NCBI RefSeq assembly: GCF_017652985.1
Contig: NZ_JAGGDJ010000002.1
Location: 1 to 64,000 of the forward strand
Reading direction: 5' to 3'
Source: Paenibacillus artemisiicola
Lineage (GTDB): Bacteria > Bacillota > Bacilli > Paenibacillales > Paenibacillaceae
Length of the DNA stretch: 64,000 bases
Made by a program: the position numbers and the translations under genes. This document shows positions 8,705 to 18,600 of this stretch, piece by piece. How positions within the stretch are numbered: the first letter of the stretch is position 1; every line of letters begins with the position of its first letter. The notes below the pieces were generated by a model, which searched no databases, was not told where the DNA came from, and saw only the letters and a program-made list of their open reading frames with translations.

Positions 8705-10273
8705 ATGGACCCTACCGGCCATGATGGTACTGTCGGCGCGAAGCGCAGCGCGAAGACCGGCTTCAACCCCCGCGCGAACCCGAAAGCGCCGGGCGGCCGG
8801 TCCGGCTCCGCATCCCGGCCGCCGATCTGGCAGCAAACCTTGAAGATCATCGCGGGCATTTTGCTCATGAACCTGCTGACGTACACCTGCTTCGCCGCCT
8901 CGTTCACCGTCATCGGCTTCGTCAAGGAGCGCCACGGCCGCGCGGCCGTCACGGAACGGCTGGCGCAGGACGGCCGCTTGATCGGCGCCACCCTGGCGAG
9001 CCGCCCGCCCGGGGAATGGCCGGCGACGCTGCAGGCGGCCGCGCGGGAGCGGGGATATGCCGTCGCGCTGGCGGATGCGTCCGGCAACCGGATCGCCGCG
9101 TCCGGCGGCGGCTCCGGCTCTTCCGCCGAGCCGGTCATAAGCCCGGCCAACCTCGATCTGGTGTTGGCCGGAGACGCGTTGGCGCACGTCGAGCGGAAAT
9201 ATCCGTTCTCCAAAGGCGCCGCGCTGGCGGGCGTGCCGGTCTCGCTCGGCGGCAAGCCGTACGCGCTCTTCCTGGAGCAGCCCGCGCCGAGCTTGTACCA
9301 GGACTTCTGGCAGCAGGTCATGACGGTGTTCTTCGGTTTCCTGCTCATGTTCGTGCTGATGCTGCTCATCGGCCGGCCTTGGCGGGAGCAGGGCGGCTTC
9401 TCCGTCTACATTTCGGCGATACGCAGGATGTCCAAGGGCGACTTCACGGTGTCGATCGACAAGGCCGACCGGATGCGCGGCCATTTCGGGGAGCTGGCGA
9501 CGAGCATCAACGACATGGCGGCGGAGTTGAACCAAATGGAGCAAATGCGCCAGGCGTTCATCTCGAACGTGTCGCACGAAATCCAGTCGCCGCTCACCTC
9601 GATCCGGGGCTTCGCCCGGGCGCTCCAGCAGGAGGGGCTGGACGACCAGCAGCGCCAGCATTACGCCGGCATCATCGAAGCGGAGAGCGTGCGGATGTCC
9701 CGGCTCAGCGACAACCTGATGAAGCTGACGACGCTGGAAGCGGACCAGCAGCAGCTGCATCCGAAGACGTACCGGCTGGACCAGCAGCTGCGGTCGACGA
9801 TTCTTGCCTGCGAGCCGGTCTGGTCGGAGAAGGATATTTACATGGACGTCAATCTCGACGAGAAAGTGCTCGTGAACGGCGACGAAGAGCTGCTCTCCCA
9901 GGTGTGGATGAATCTCTTGACGAACAGCCTGAAATTCACGGCGGAGGGCGGGACCGTGTCCGTGGAGGCGAAGCGCGGCGCCGGCGGCGCCGTCATCTGC
10001 GTGTCGGATAACGGCATCGGGATCTCCGAGGCGGATCTGCCGCATATTTTCGAACGATTCTTCAAGGCCGACAAATCCCGGTCGCGCCGGATGAACGGCA
10101 GCGGCAGCGGGCTCGGGCTGTCCATCGTCAAAGTCATCGTCGACCTGCACGGCGGCGAGGTGAAAGCAAGCAGCAAGCCGGGCGCCGGCACGACCATTAC
10201 CGTGACGCTGCCGGACTTGCCGCTCGCGGATCAGGAAACTCAGCCACCTGCGCAGCCGACGCGCTCGACGTGA
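8705..10273 (+). CDS. Membrane sensor histidine kinase, HssS-like partner
   Basis: A 522-residue kinase with a 40-residue Arg/Pro-rich cytoplasmic N-terminus, a first membrane helix (about 45-75), an extracytoplasmic sensor region (about 76-200), a second helix (about 203-225), a HAMP linker, the H box with His291 in SHEIQSPLTS, and the N, G1 and G2 boxes (LLTNSLKF, VSDNGIGIS, GSGLGLSI). The H-box sequence HEIQSPLT resembles HssS-type kinases. The start ATG lies 5 bases after the regulator's stop, with GGAGGTG in the preceding gene, which suggests translational coupling. A terminator follows. The signal is unknown; haem is only inferred from similarity. Confidence 0.85.
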   Translation: MDPTGHDGTVGAKRSAKTGFNPRANPKAPGGRSGSASRPPIWQQTLKIIAGILLMNLLTYTCFAASFTVIGFVKERHGRAAVTERLAQDGRLIGATLASRPPGEWPATLQAAARERGYAVALADASGNRIAASGGGSGSSAEPVISPANLDLVLAGDALAHVERKYPFSKGAALAGVPVSLGGKPYALFLEQPAPSLYQDFWQQVMTVFFGFLLMFVLMLLIGRPWREQGGFSVYISAIRRMSKGDFTVSIDKADRMRGHFGELATSINDMAAELNQMEQMRQAFISNVSHEIQSPLTSIRGFARALQQEGLDDQQRQHYAGIIEAESVRMSRLSDNLMKLTTLEADQQQLHPKTYRLDQQLRSTILACEPVWSEKDIYMDVNLDEKVLVNGDEELLSQVWMNLLTNSLKFTAEGGTVSVEAKRGAGGAVICVSDNGIGISEADLPHIFERFFKADKSRSRRMNGSGSGLGLSIVKVIVDLHGGEVKASSKPGAGTTITVTLPDLPLADQETQPPAQPTRST

Positions 10274-10354
10274 ACGGTAAGCATGCGCTGAATTCCGAAC
10301 GAAAGCCAATTGCGGATGCGCACTCGCTTCCCGATTGCTTCTTGACCAAATCCA

Positions 10355-10384
10355 GGGCCGTTCCGAAACCGGATCGGCCTTTTG
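10355..10384 (+). terminator. Terminator after the two-component operon
   Basis: GGGCCGTTCCG and CGGATCGGCC pair imperfectly around a short loop and are followed by TTTTG. It lies about 80 bases after the kinase stop. Confidence 0.65.
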
Positions 10385-10512
10385 CTTTTGGACCGCATCC
10401 TTGTCGTCGAACGCGCGCCGCCGGCTTGGCTTAGGCGATGAACGCGCGGACTTTAGCGCTTTTTTAATAGGTGTTCGCTTGTGGCTGTCCGGGACGAAAC
10501 CTACAATATATA

Positions 10513-10575
10513 ACAATCATTTAATAAGCCCAATCTCGAAATAGTAAGAGTGGTATAAGAAATTATTATGATTGT
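10513..10575 (+). promoter_or_regulatory. Inverted repeat upstream of the LysR gene
   Basis: ACAATCAT at 10513-10520, followed by TTAATAA, faces TTATTATGATTGT at 10563-10575. The two arms are near-identical inverted copies about 50 bases apart in an AT-rich patch that stands out from the GC-rich surroundings. TATAAG at 10554-10559 could be a -10. Such spaced arms fit LysR autoregulation, but that is inference. Confidence 0.4.
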
Positions 10576-10616
10576 AAAGAGATGGCAAGTAACCGGCAAG
10601 CGAGGAGAAACGCGGG

Positions 10617-11516
10617 ATGAACTTATACGGATTGATCGTCTTTCACCATGTGGCGGCTACGGGAAGCGTAACGAAGGCGGCGGAAGCGCTCGGCATCAGC
10701 CAGCCGGCGGTGACGGCGCACGTGCGGAACATGTCGGCCGAGCTCGGCCAGGCGCTGCTCGCGCCGAAAGGGCGGGGGATTTTCCTGACGGAAGCGGGCT
10801 CGCGGCTCGCGGCGCATGCGGCCCGCTTATACGCGCTGCAGCGCGAGATAGCGCGCGACATGAACGCCTATGCCGCGGGAGCCGCGGGCGAGCTTCGCCT
10901 AGCCGCGACCTCGCTGGCGGCCAGCTTTCTGCTGCCGGAGCTGCTGGCGGCATACCGGGAGACGCACCCCGGCGTCGCGATCGCGCTGCGAACCTTGCGC
11001 CCGGACGATGCGCTTGAAGCGCTGCGGCGTTACGACGCGGACGCCGCCTTCGTCAGCGGCGGCTGCCGCAATCATCCGGGCCTCTTCGGCCAGGTGCTGC
11101 GCGAGGAGGAACTGTGGTTCGTCGCCGCGCCGCATCACCCGCTGGCGGGCCGGCGCGTCCCGTTCCGGACGATCGCGAACGAGCCGTTCGTCATGCGGGA
11201 GTTAGACTGCGACGCGAGCGAGCAGCTCGCCGCCTTGTGCGAGGTGCGGGGAATGCCCATGCCGCGGGGGGCCATTCAGGTCAGCGGCGCCCACGAGGCG
11301 CTCCATGCGGCCGCCGCCGGCATCGGGCTCGCGCTCATGTCCGCGCTGGAAGCGCGCAAGGCGGTCGGCCGGGGCGAGCTGGCTCGCGTGAAGGCCGAAG
11401 GCGTCGAGCTGCGCAGTCCCGTCATGCTGTACACGCGGGCGGAAGAGGATTTGCCTCCTCAGGCGGCGCGATTCCTCGGCATGCTGAAGGACGATTCGTC
11501 GAGCCGGCCGGCCTGA
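10617..11516 (+). CDS. LysR-family transcriptional regulator
   Basis: The 299-residue product has the LysR N-terminal winged helix-turn-helix (residues 1-60: FHHVAATGSVTKAAEALGIS then QPAVTAHVRNM) and a two-lobed effector domain (about 85-290, beginning GELRLAATSLAASFLLPELL). The ATG follows GAGGAG. It is transcribed alone; the azoreductase gene starts 300 bases downstream on the same strand and may or may not be a target. The ligand is not predictable from sequence. Confidence 0.88.
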   Translation: MNLYGLIVFHHVAATGSVTKAAEALGISQPAVTAHVRNMSAELGQALLAPKGRGIFLTEAGSRLAAHAARLYALQREIARDMNAYAAGAAGELRLAATSLAASFLLPELLAAYRETHPGVAIALRTLRPDDALEALRRYDADAAFVSGGCRNHPGLFGQVLREEELWFVAAPHHPLAGRRVPFRTIANEPFVMRELDCDASEQLAALCEVRGMPMPRGAIQVSGAHEALHAAAAGIGLALMSALEARKAVGRGELARVKAEGVELRSPVMLYTRAEEDLPPQAARFLGMLKDDSSSRPA

Positions 11517-11816
11517 GGCATGCGAGTGGCATATTCGTTCAGACTATGCTATAACAGTAAGACGGCAGACCGGAAACGGACGACGGCTGCGGTTCGAACG
11601 CGCGGAATGTTCGATTAGTTTTCGCGGACTCGCCATGCGTTATGCGCTTGGGCCGTACCGTCAAGGCGGGGCCGAAACGCTCGGGTAAATCAAGCAGACC
11701 GACCAGCAACATTCGAGCGTCTGCGCGCTTTCCCGTTACATGAACCTCTTCGCGGCGGCGCACCCTATAGGGCGTGTCAACCCACTTTAACGAAGAGGCA
11801 GGGATCGCATTCGACC
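11517..11816. other. Intergenic region between LysR gene and azoR
   Basis: No convincing gene. It holds a possible -10 box in CTATGCTATAACAG (near 11545-11558) and a purine-rich ribosome binding region just before azoR. No clear terminator for the LysR gene was found. Confidence 0.5.
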
Positions 11817-12473
11817 ATGGCGAAATTATTGTATATCACCGCGCATCCGCACGACCATTCCAAGTCGTTCAGCATGGCCGTGGGACAGGCTTTCATCGAC
11901 GCGTACAAGGACGCTCATCCGCAGGATGAAATCAAGCATTTGGACTTATACAACATGCAGATTCCGCATATCGACGCCGATGTCTTCAGCGGCTGGGGCA
12001 AGCTCCGCGAAGGGAGCGAGTTCACGGCGCTGTCCGGCGGCGAACAGGCGAAGATCGCGCGTCTCAACGAGCTGGTGGACGAATTCGTGGCCGGCGACAA
12101 GTACGTCTTCGTCTCGCCGATGTGGAACTTCTCGTACCCGCCGATCGTGAAAGCTTATATCGACGCCATCTGCGTCGCGGGCAAAACGTTCAAGTACACG
12201 GCGGAAGGCCCGGTGGGGCTGCTGCCGGACAAAGCCGCCATTCATATTCAAGCGAGTGGCGGTATATATTCAGAAGGTCCGGCCATGGGCATGGAAAGCG
12301 GACATCGCCACCTGAAAAGCATCATGTCCTTCCTGGGCGTGACGGATTTCAAAGGCCTCTTCTGCGAAGGCATGGCGGCGATGGCGGACAAGGCCGAGCA
12401 GATCAAGGCCAAGGCGATCGAAGAAGCCAAGCAGGCGGCCAAGACGTTCGGACATAGCAAAGTCAACGCGTAA
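11817..12473 (+). CDS. azoR: FMN-dependent NADH-azoreductase (flavodoxin-like fold)
   Basis: A 218-residue cytosolic quinone/azo reductase of the AzoR family. The N-terminus [19 protein letters not shown] gives the FMN phosphate-binding loop; [10 protein letters not shown] (about residues 100-110) and the ASGGIYSEG loop (about 145-153) are typical of the family. Members reduce quinones and azo compounds with NADH and are often induced by electrophile stress. No regulator with a recognisable link is adjacent apart from the upstream LysR gene. A long hairpin follows the stop. Confidence 0.92.
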   Translation: MAKLLYITAHPHDHSKSFSMAVGQAFIDAYKDAHPQDEIKHLDLYNMQIPHIDADVFSGWGKLREGSEFTALSGGEQAKIARLNELVDEFVAGDKYVFVSPMWNFSYPPIVKAYIDAICVAGKTFKYTAEGPVGLLPDKAAIHIQASGGIYSEGPAMGMESGHRHLKSIMSFLGVTDFKGLFCEGMAAMADKAEQIKAKAIEEAKQAAKTFGHSKVNA

Positions 12474-12491
12474 CCATAAGCGGTGCACCGG

Positions 12492-12537
12492 CTCCCCTTC
12501 GATTCCGTCGTTCGCGCGAACGGCGGTTGAAGGGGAG
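12492..12537. other. Long imperfect hairpin between azoR and helD copy 2
   Basis: CTCCCCTTC pairs with GAAGGGGAG, and inside it CCG-CGTTCG pairs with CGAACG-CGG, giving about 18 paired positions with small interruptions. There is no T-run, so it is not a standard intrinsic terminator on either strand; it may protect the azoR mRNA 3' end. Confidence 0.55.
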
Positions 12538-12581
12538 TCGCATGTCTACATAGCCATTGTGGCGATAACGGGGAAAGGGTG

Positions 12582-15020
12582 ATGAAGGTGAGCGAGAGAG
12601 AGCCGGAATGGACGGCCGAGCAGCGGCGCGTCGACGAGGTCGTCCGGCAGGTCGACCGGAGCATCGAAGCGCTGGAGCAGCAGACGTCCGGCACGCACTT
12701 GGAAATGGTCGACATCCGCAAAAACTTCTGGGACGACGTCACCGTCAATTTCGAAGATTCGGCCGAGATGGCCGAGACGTTCGCGAGCTTGAAGCAGCAG
12801 GCCGAAATCCTGTCCGAACGGGAGCGCGCGCACGGCCATGCCGCTCGCCAGCTGAAGACGCTGCGCAAGCTCAAATCCTCGCCTTATTTCGGTCGCATCG
12901 ATTTTCTGGAGAACGGCGAGGCCCAGGCGGACCGGGTCTATCTCGGCATCGCCTCGCTGCGGGACCGGGCGGACGAACATTATTTGATCTACGATTGGCG
13001 GGCGCCGATCGCAAGCTTGTATTACGACTACCCGCCGGGGCCGGCCGAGCTGAAGACGCCGTCGGGGCTCATCGAAGGCGAACTGCTGCTCAAGCGCCAG
13101 TTCGTCATTCGCGAGGGCGAAATCGTCAGCTTGTTCGATACCGGCGTCACGATCGGCGACGAGCTGCTGCAGGAGGTGCTCGGCCGGCAGTCGGACGCGC
13201 AGATGCGGAGCATCGTCGGGACGATTCAGCGGGAGCAGAACCGGATCATCCGCAACGAGCGAAGCCGGCTGCTTCTCGTGCAAGGGGCCGCGGGAAGCGG
13301 GAAGACGTCCGCGGCGCTGCAGCGCGTCGCCTACCTGCTTTACCGCTTCAGGGGGACGCTGAACGCGGACCAGATCGTGCTGTTCTCGCCGAACCCGATG
13401 TTCAACAGCTACGTCTCCACGGTGCTGCCCGAGCTCGGCGAGGAGAACATGCAGCAGACGACGTTCCAGGACTACCTGGGGGCTCGGCTCGGCCATTCCT
13501 TCAAGCTGGAAAATCCCTACGCGCAGCTGGAATACGCCTTGCGCGCCGAGCTCGAGCCCGGCTACAGCTCCCGGATGGAAGGCATCCGCTACAAGGCGAC
13601 GACGGGCTTCGTGCGGTTGATCGACGGCTTCCTTGGCGTCCTCGGCCGGGAAGGCCTCGTATTTCGCGACGTCCGGTTCCGCGAGGAGACGCTCGTGTCG
13701 GGCGCGGCGATCGGCGCGCATTTCTACGGACTGGACCGCTCGATCTCCGTGCCGAACCGGATGCGCCTGACGGCGGAATGGCTGCTGCGTTTATTGAAGG
13801 AACGCCAAAAGACGGCGCGGACGGAGCCGTGGGTCGACGGCGCGGTCGAGCTGCTCGACAAAGAAACGTACTTGAAAGCGTACCAGACGCTGCGGCGCCA
13901 AAACCGGCAGCTGAAGGACGAATCCTTCGACGACTTCGACCGCGAGCGCGAGCTGCTCGGGCAATACGTCGTCATGGAAGCCGTCAAGCCGACGCGGACG
14001 CGCATCAAGAAGCTCACGTTCGTCGACGTGCGCTCGACGTTCCTGAAGCTGTTCCTCGATTCGGAGATGGCCGCCGCCGCGGCGGCTCAAGCCGGCATCG
14101 AGCTGCCCGGGCAGTGGGAGGCGATCTGCAAAGACACGATCGACCGGCTGCTCGTGAAGAAGATGGCCTACGAGGACGCGACGCCGTTCCTGTACGTGGT
14201 GGAGCGCATCCGCGGCTTTCAAACGAATACGTCGGTCCGGCACGTGCTCATCGACGAAGCGCAGGATTATACGGCGTTCCAGTTCGCCTACCTGCAGCGA
14301 TTGTTCCCGTTCAGCCGAATCACGGCGCTCGGCGACTTGAACCAGTCGATTCAAGCGCACGCGTCCGAGGAGGCGAGCACGGGCTTCACCGCGCTGGCTT
14401 CGCTCTACGCGTCGGAAGAGACGGAGACGATCGTGCTCCGGCAGAGCTACCGCTCCACGCGCCCGATCGTGGAATTCACGAGCAAGCTGATCCCGGACGG
14501 CGACGGGATCGAGCCGTTCAACCGGGGCGGCGACAAGCCGGTATTGACCGTCGCGGCGGATTCCAACGCGCTGAACGGTTTGATCGAAGGCCGGCTGGCG
14601 CGCCTGGCGGCGAACGGCAACCGCACGATCGCGGTCATTTGCAAGACCGGCGCCCAGAGCAAGGCGGTTTACGAAGCGCTGCGCGACCGCGTGCCGCTGC
14701 GTCTCGTGCAGTCGGAGACGTCGACGTTCGAGCCGGGGATCGTCGTCATCCCGTCGTACTTGGCCAAGGGCGTGGAGTTCGACGCGGTGCTCGTCTACGA
14801 CGCGTCCGGCGAACCGTCGGGCTACGGCAAGGAAAGCGAACGCCGGCTTTTCTATACGGTGTGCACCCGGGCGATGCACGAGCTTCACCTGTTCGCGCTC
14901 GGCACCGTGAGCCCTTTTCTCAAAGGGCCGATCGAAGATTATTACGCCAGCGATTCGGCCGGGCAGCAGGCGGATTTGCAGCCCAACGCCAACGGATTCA
15001 TCGACAACGGAAAGAGGTAG
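12582..15020 (+). CDS. helD: HelD-type UvrD-like helicase (copy 2, longer)
   Basis: A second HelD paralogue of 812 residues. It has an N-terminal coiled-coil (about 5-95), SSPYFGRIDF, Walker A GAAGSGKTS near residue 235, a long central insertion (about 330-540), Walker B LIDEAQDYTAFQ near residue 556, and C-terminal motifs AKGVEFDAVLV and YTVCTRAMHEL. The role should be removal or recycling of stalled RNA polymerase. It differs clearly from copy 1 in length and in the insertion, so it is not a recent duplication. ATG 12582 is used; GTG at 12579 or GTG at 12588 (8 bases from AAAGGG) are alternatives. The GNAT gene follows after 10 bases. Confidence 0.88.
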   Translation: MKVSEREPEWTAEQRRVDEVVRQVDRSIEALEQQTSGTHLEMVDIRKNFWDDVTVNFEDSAEMAETFASLKQQAEILSERERAHGHAARQLKTLRKLKSSPYFGRIDFLENGEAQADRVYLGIASLRDRADEHYLIYDWRAPIASLYYDYPPGPAELKTPSGLIEGELLLKRQFVIREGEIVSLFDTGVTIGDELLQEVLGRQSDAQMRSIVGTIQREQNRIIRNERSRLLLVQGAAGSGKTSAALQRVAYLLYRFRGTLNADQIVLFSPNPMFNSYVSTVLPELGEENMQQTTFQDYLGARLGHSFKLENPYAQLEYALRAELEPGYSSRMEGIRYKATTGFVRLIDGFLGVLGREGLVFRDVRFREETLVSGAAIGAHFYGLDRSISVPNRMRLTAEWLLRLLKERQKTARTEPWVDGAVELLDKETYLKAYQTLRRQNRQLKDESFDDFDRERELLGQYVVMEAVKPTRTRIKKLTFVDVRSTFLKLFLDSEMAAAAAAQAGIELPGQWEAICKDTIDRLLVKKMAYEDATPFLYVVERIRGFQTNTSVRHVLIDEAQDYTAFQFAYLQRLFPFSRITALGDLNQSIQAHASEEASTGFTALASLYASEETETIVLRQSYRSTRPIVEFTSKLIPDGDGIEPFNRGGDKPVLTVAADSNALNGLIEGRLARLAANGNRTIAVICKTGAQSKAVYEALRDRVPLRLVQSETSTFEPGIVVIPSYLAKGVEFDAVLVYDASGEPSGYGKESERRLFYTVCTRAMHELHLFALGTVSPFLKGPIEDYYASDSAGQQADLQPNANGFIDNGKR

Positions 15021-15030
15021 AAGTCATTTT

Positions 15031-15468
15031 ATGGAAATTTTAAAAATCGACACACCCCAATTATTGGAAGAAGCGATCGAAGTCCGGTTCACCGTCTTCG
15101 TTGAGGAGCAGAAGGTGCCGCCCGAGGAAGAGCGGGACGAGTACGACGAGACGCCGGCCTCGTGCCATCATTTCGTCGTGAAGGAGGACGGCAAGGCGAT
15201 CGCGGCGGGCCGGTGGAAGGCATACGAGCCGGGCGTCGCGAAGATGCAGCGGATCGCCGTCCTGCTCCCGTACCGCGGCACGGGCATCGGGCGGAAGCTG
15301 CTGGCGGCGATGGAGGAAGACGCGAAGGCAGCGGGCTATTCGGCAGCCGTGCTGGGCGCTCAGGTGACGGCGGAAGGCTTTTATCATAAGCTCGGTTACG
15401 AGACCGAGCCCGGCGACGTGTTTCTGGACGCGGGCATTCCGCACGTGAACATGCGCAAGGCTTTGTAA
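15031..15468 (+). CDS. GNAT-family N-acetyltransferase, YjcF-like
   Basis: A 145-residue acetyltransferase that uses acetyl-CoA; the acceptor is unknown. The N-terminus has IEVRFTVFVEEQKVPPEEE, the acetyl-CoA-binding loop is PYRGTGIGRKLL (about residues 88-99), and the end has GFYHKLGYETEPGDVFLDAGI, all matching the YjcF/ElaA-like subgroup. It lies 10 bases after helD copy 2 and probably shares its transcript; a terminator follows. Confidence 0.85.
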   Translation: MEILKIDTPQLLEEAIEVRFTVFVEEQKVPPEEERDEYDETPASCHHFVVKEDGKAIAAGRWKAYEPGVAKMQRIAVLLPYRGTGIGRKLLAAMEEDAKAAGYSAAVLGAQVTAEGFYHKLGYETEPGDVFLDAGIPHVNMRKAL

Positions 15469-15486
15469 ATCGAAGCAATCGAACGA

Positions 15487-15520
15487 AGGGACGAACGGCT
15501 TGGGCCATTCGTCCTTTTTT
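15487..15520 (+). terminator. Terminator after the helD-GNAT unit
   Basis: GGACGAA-GGC and GCC-TTCGTCC pair around a short loop and are followed by six T (15515-15520). Confidence 0.88.
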
Positions 15521-15652
15521 GCGCGCAAGGACCTTTCAAGGCCTTTTTTTCGGTCGGTTTGCGGCATGTTTCGGAGGATTCGGATATGGCGGCTCCGCGA
15601 AAGCTCCATTAGAGTGAGACATGTACGACCACAACTCGCACAGGAGAAGGAG

Positions 15653-18600
15653 ATGACCATGATGAGAACGCTTTCGAAGATCGCGGCCGTGTTGCTGGCG
15701 GCCAGCTGCATCGGCTACGGCGCCGGCTCGCTTCCGACGCTGAAGGCCGATCCGTCCGTACCGGACGGCGCGCAGCAGACCGCGCTGACCGCCGAAGCGG
15801 CGGCGGACGAACCGATCGCCAGCTACGAAGCCGAAGCGCCCGGCAATCCGCTGACGGGCAACGCGTCGGCGGCCGATTGCGCGGCCTGCTCGGGCGGCAA
15901 GAAGGTCGGAGGGCTGTACCAGGGCAGCAGCATGCGCTTTGCGGACGTCGAAGCGCCGGAGGCCGGCCAATACGACGTCTCGTTTGCCTATATTTCCGGC
16001 GATCCGCGGGGCGCCGACATTCGCGTCAACGGCGGCGCGCCGGAGCACTACGACTTCGCGAAGACGGCCGATTGGGACACGCTCGGCGCCAAGACGATCC
16101 GGATGACGCTGAAGCAGGGCGCCAACACGATCGACATTTCCGACGGCGGCGGCTATTCGCCGGACATCGACAAGCTCGACGTCAAGCCCGCGAACGACGG
16201 CTTCGAAGCCGAGGATCCCGGGAACGCGCTGACGGGCAACGCGGCGGTGAGCGATTGCGGCGGCTGCTCCGGCGGCAAGAAGGTCGGCAACCTGTATCAG
16301 GGCGCCTCGCTGCGGTTCAATCACGTGACGGTGCCGGAGGCCGGCGCCTACACGATGACCGTATCCTACATCTCCGGGGATCCGCGCAGCGCGGATATCT
16401 CGGTCAACGGCGGCGAAGCGCGCCACGTGGACTTCGAGAAAACGGCGGATTGGAACACGGTCGGCAGCCAGTCGTTGACGGTCACGCTGAACCAAGGCGA
16501 GAACGACGTCCTCTTCTCCGACGGCGGGCAATATTCGCCGGACATCGACCGCATCGCGCTCGCCCCGCTCGCGTCCGGCTATGAAGCCGAAGCGCCGGCG
16601 AACGCGCTGACCGGCAACGCGAAGGTCGCGGAATGCGGCGGCTGCTCCGGCGGGAAAAAGGTCGGCAATGTGTACCAGGGCGCCTCGCTGCAGTTCAACG
16701 GCATCGAGGTGCCGGCCGCGGGCAGCTACACGGTGACCGTGCATTACATTTCGGGCGACGCCCGCGCGGCCGACGTCAGCGTGAACGGCGGCGCGGCGCA
16801 AAACATCCTGTTCCCGGCGACGGCGGATTGGAACACGACGGGCGCGTATGCGTTCACCGCGCAATTGAAGGCGGGCGAGAACGCCATCCTGTTCTCCGAC
16901 GGCGGCGGCTACGCGCCGGACTTTGACAAGCTCGTCGTCACGGCCGATGACGGCAGCGCGGTGCAGCCGTGCGAGCGCGCGGCCGAGACGACGGCGCAGC
17001 CGGGAGCGAGCGTCGCGAGCAAGACGGTGCAAGCGATCGCGGTCAAGCAATCTGCCGGCACCGTGGTCGCCGATAACGGCAAGTACGCCATCACGGTCGA
17101 TCTGAAGACGGGCATGGCGTCCTACGCGTGGCAGGGCAAGACGGTCGCGAAGGGCGTCTATAGCAAGTTCGGCGATCTGGCCAGCAGCTGTTACGGCACC
17201 CATACGTTCGCGATGGCCGACGTGAAGCCGATCAAGGACGGCTTCGGCAAGGGGATTTCGTTCAAGATCGTGAACAAGCAGGACGGGCAGCCGGATTTGA
17301 CGCAGGTCTATCAGATCTATGCCGGCGAGACGTTCTTCCTGACGCGGACGGACGCGCAGGGCGCGGCCCCGATCGCGACGAACCGGTTCGCGCCGGTCGT
17401 CACCAATACGGCCGGGGGCATCGACGCCGGGGTCGCGAACGACGGCCGCGTGCTGGCGGTGCCGTACGACAACGACATGTGGATCCGCTCCCAAGGCGTG
17501 CCGATCAACTCCTCCGACACGAGCTACGAAGTGTCCGCGGTCTACGACAACGCGAGCCGGAGCGGCCTCGTCGTCGGCTCCGTGACGCACGACACGTGGA
17601 AGACGGGCATCCGCTTCGCGGGCGGCGACAACAAGCTGAACGCGCTCGAGGTCTACGGCGGCGCGTCTTCCGCCAAGACTCACGATTCGCAGCCGCACGG
17701 CACGGTGACGGGCACGCTCGTGCAGTCGCCGACGGCGTTCGTCGGCTACTACGACGACTATCGCGCGGGCATGGAAGCCTACGGCAGGGCGAACGCGGTC
17801 ATCGCGCCGCCGCTCGCGTTCGGCAAACGCGTCCCGAAAGGCGTGCCGGTAGGCTGGAACAGCTGGGCCGCGTTCGAGAGCCGCCTGACGTTCCAGGACG
17901 TCATCGATACCTCGAACTTCATCAAGTCCAGCCTGCAGAAGCAGGGCTTGAACAACGACGGCACGACGTACGTGAACATGGATTCGTATTGGGACAATCT
18001 GTCCGACGCGCAGCTGAAGGACGCGGTGGCAACGATCAAGCGCAACGGGCAGAAGGCCGGCATCTATTGGGGACCGTTCGTCTATTGGGGCGACAACATG
18101 GACCAGCCGGTCGAAGGCTCGACGACGTATAAATACGGCGACATCATCCTGCGGGACAAGGCCGGCAAGCCGCTGCCGAAGCTCGACGGCGCGTACGCCA
18201 TCGACCCGACGCATCCCGGCGCCAAGCAGCGGATGGACTATTACTTGAACAAATTCAAGCAGCTGGGCTTCGAATACATCAAGCTGGACTTCCTGACGCA
18301 CGGCGCGCTTGAAGGGAAGCATAATGATCCGAACGTGCTGACGGGCACCCAGGCGTACAATCAGGGCATGGCGTACGTCGACAAGCTGGTCGCGGACCAA
18401 ATGTTCATCAGCGAGTCGATCGCGCCGCTGTTCCCGAGCCAGTACGCGCACAGCCGCCGAATCGCGACGGACACGTTCGGCAGCATATCCGACACGGAAT
18501 TCGAGCTGAACGCGCTGACGTACGGCTGGTGGCAGAACGGAACGATTTACCATTACACCGATCCCGACCATATGGCGCTGACCCGCGCGGGATCGCTCGA

